This document shows, one piece after another, positions 63,852-64,000 of a stretch of 64,000 nucleotides of DNA. Each line of letters begins with the position of its first letter. Position 1 is the stretch's first letter. The DNA comes from Ooceraea biroi (lineage: Eukaryota > Arthropoda > Insecta > Hymenoptera > Formicidae). The translations under genes and the position numbers were made by a program. The DNA is taken from assembly GCF_003672135.1 (NCBI RefSeq), contig NC_039512.1:10556874-10620873 (forward strand), read 5' to 3'. The notes below the pieces were generated by a model that was not told the origin of the DNA, ran no database searches, and saw only the letters and a list, made by a program, of their open reading frames with translations.

Positions 63852-63932
63852 ATGGAAATTTCGATGAAGAGGATCTTGTTTCTAGCTACAAGTTTCAGCC
63901 TGAATGTCATAATGTTAGTTTACTGCGAAAAA
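63852..63932 (+). CDS. Candidate signal-peptide exon at the right edge (very tentative)
   Basis: The frame reads MEISMKRILFLATSFSLNVI then MLVYCEK, with the look of a signal peptide, and is followed by AAA/GTGTGA, a weak possible donor. If it is not spliced it stops after one more residue. A CpG-rich block lies about 1-1.9 kb upstream (62.0-62.9 kb) and could be its promoter. The downstream part would be beyond the window, so no function can be given. Confidence 0.2.
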
Positions 63933-64000
63933 GTGTGAACCTACTCTCGCGACGAATATGCATAAATGAATATTCCGCTAATTGTTGAGCGTTGAAAAGG

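Overview
This window looks like nuclear DNA from an insect, most likely an ant or another aculeate hymenopteran. The evidence is a single spliced gene with GT-AG introns, AT-rich non-coding DNA broken by CpG-rich patches, many CT/GA microsatellites, and several mariner-type deletion derivatives. One of these carries the DUF4817-like N-terminus that is common in ant transposons. I see no bacterial, phage or viral genes, no CRISPR array, and no convincing tRNA or rRNA.

The one gene I can support firmly is a neuroligin-like gene on the minus strand. It has 13 coding exons between 49042 (start codon) and 5268 (stop codon). I joined the exons by hand. Every junction keeps the reading frame, the coding sequence totals 4431 nt, and the predicted protein is 1476 residues. 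It has a signal peptide, a cholinesterase-like ectodomain whose nucleophile elbow reads GHGTG (no catalytic serine), a Ser/Thr-rich stalk, one membrane segment near residues 693-715, and an unusually long cytoplasmic tail of about 760 residues. The last exon alone encodes about 660 of those residues. The tail has a proline-rich patch, four copies of a P-x-I-x-I phrase and three SxIP-type motifs of the kind that bind EB1 at microtubule plus ends. It lacks a classical C-terminal PDZ ligand.

Layout: 1-5267 is the 3' flank, with a doubtful exon at the far left and a small CACTG-ended repeat at 4266-4500. 5268-19716 holds exons 13 to 4 with introns of 0.2-2.7 kb. 19717-21757 holds intron 3, with a CpG-rich patch and a hexamer repeat, and exon 3. 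21758-47418 is one 25.7 kb intron with no recognised coding sequence; it carries two mariner relics (41873-42637 and 45122-45331), short tandem repeats and CpG-rich blocks. 47419-49042 holds exons 2 and 1. 49043-64000 is the 5' flank, with a palindromic MITE at 50996-51113, many simple repeats, a CpG-rich block at about 62.0-62.9 kb and a possible signal-peptide exon on the plus strand at 63852-63932.

How it fits together: the extracellular domain is expected to bind neurexin across the synapse and the tail to organise postsynaptic scaffolds. The SxIP cluster raises the possibility of a direct microtubule link, which I infer from motifs only. Transposon relics and simple repeats account for much of the remaining recognisable structure.
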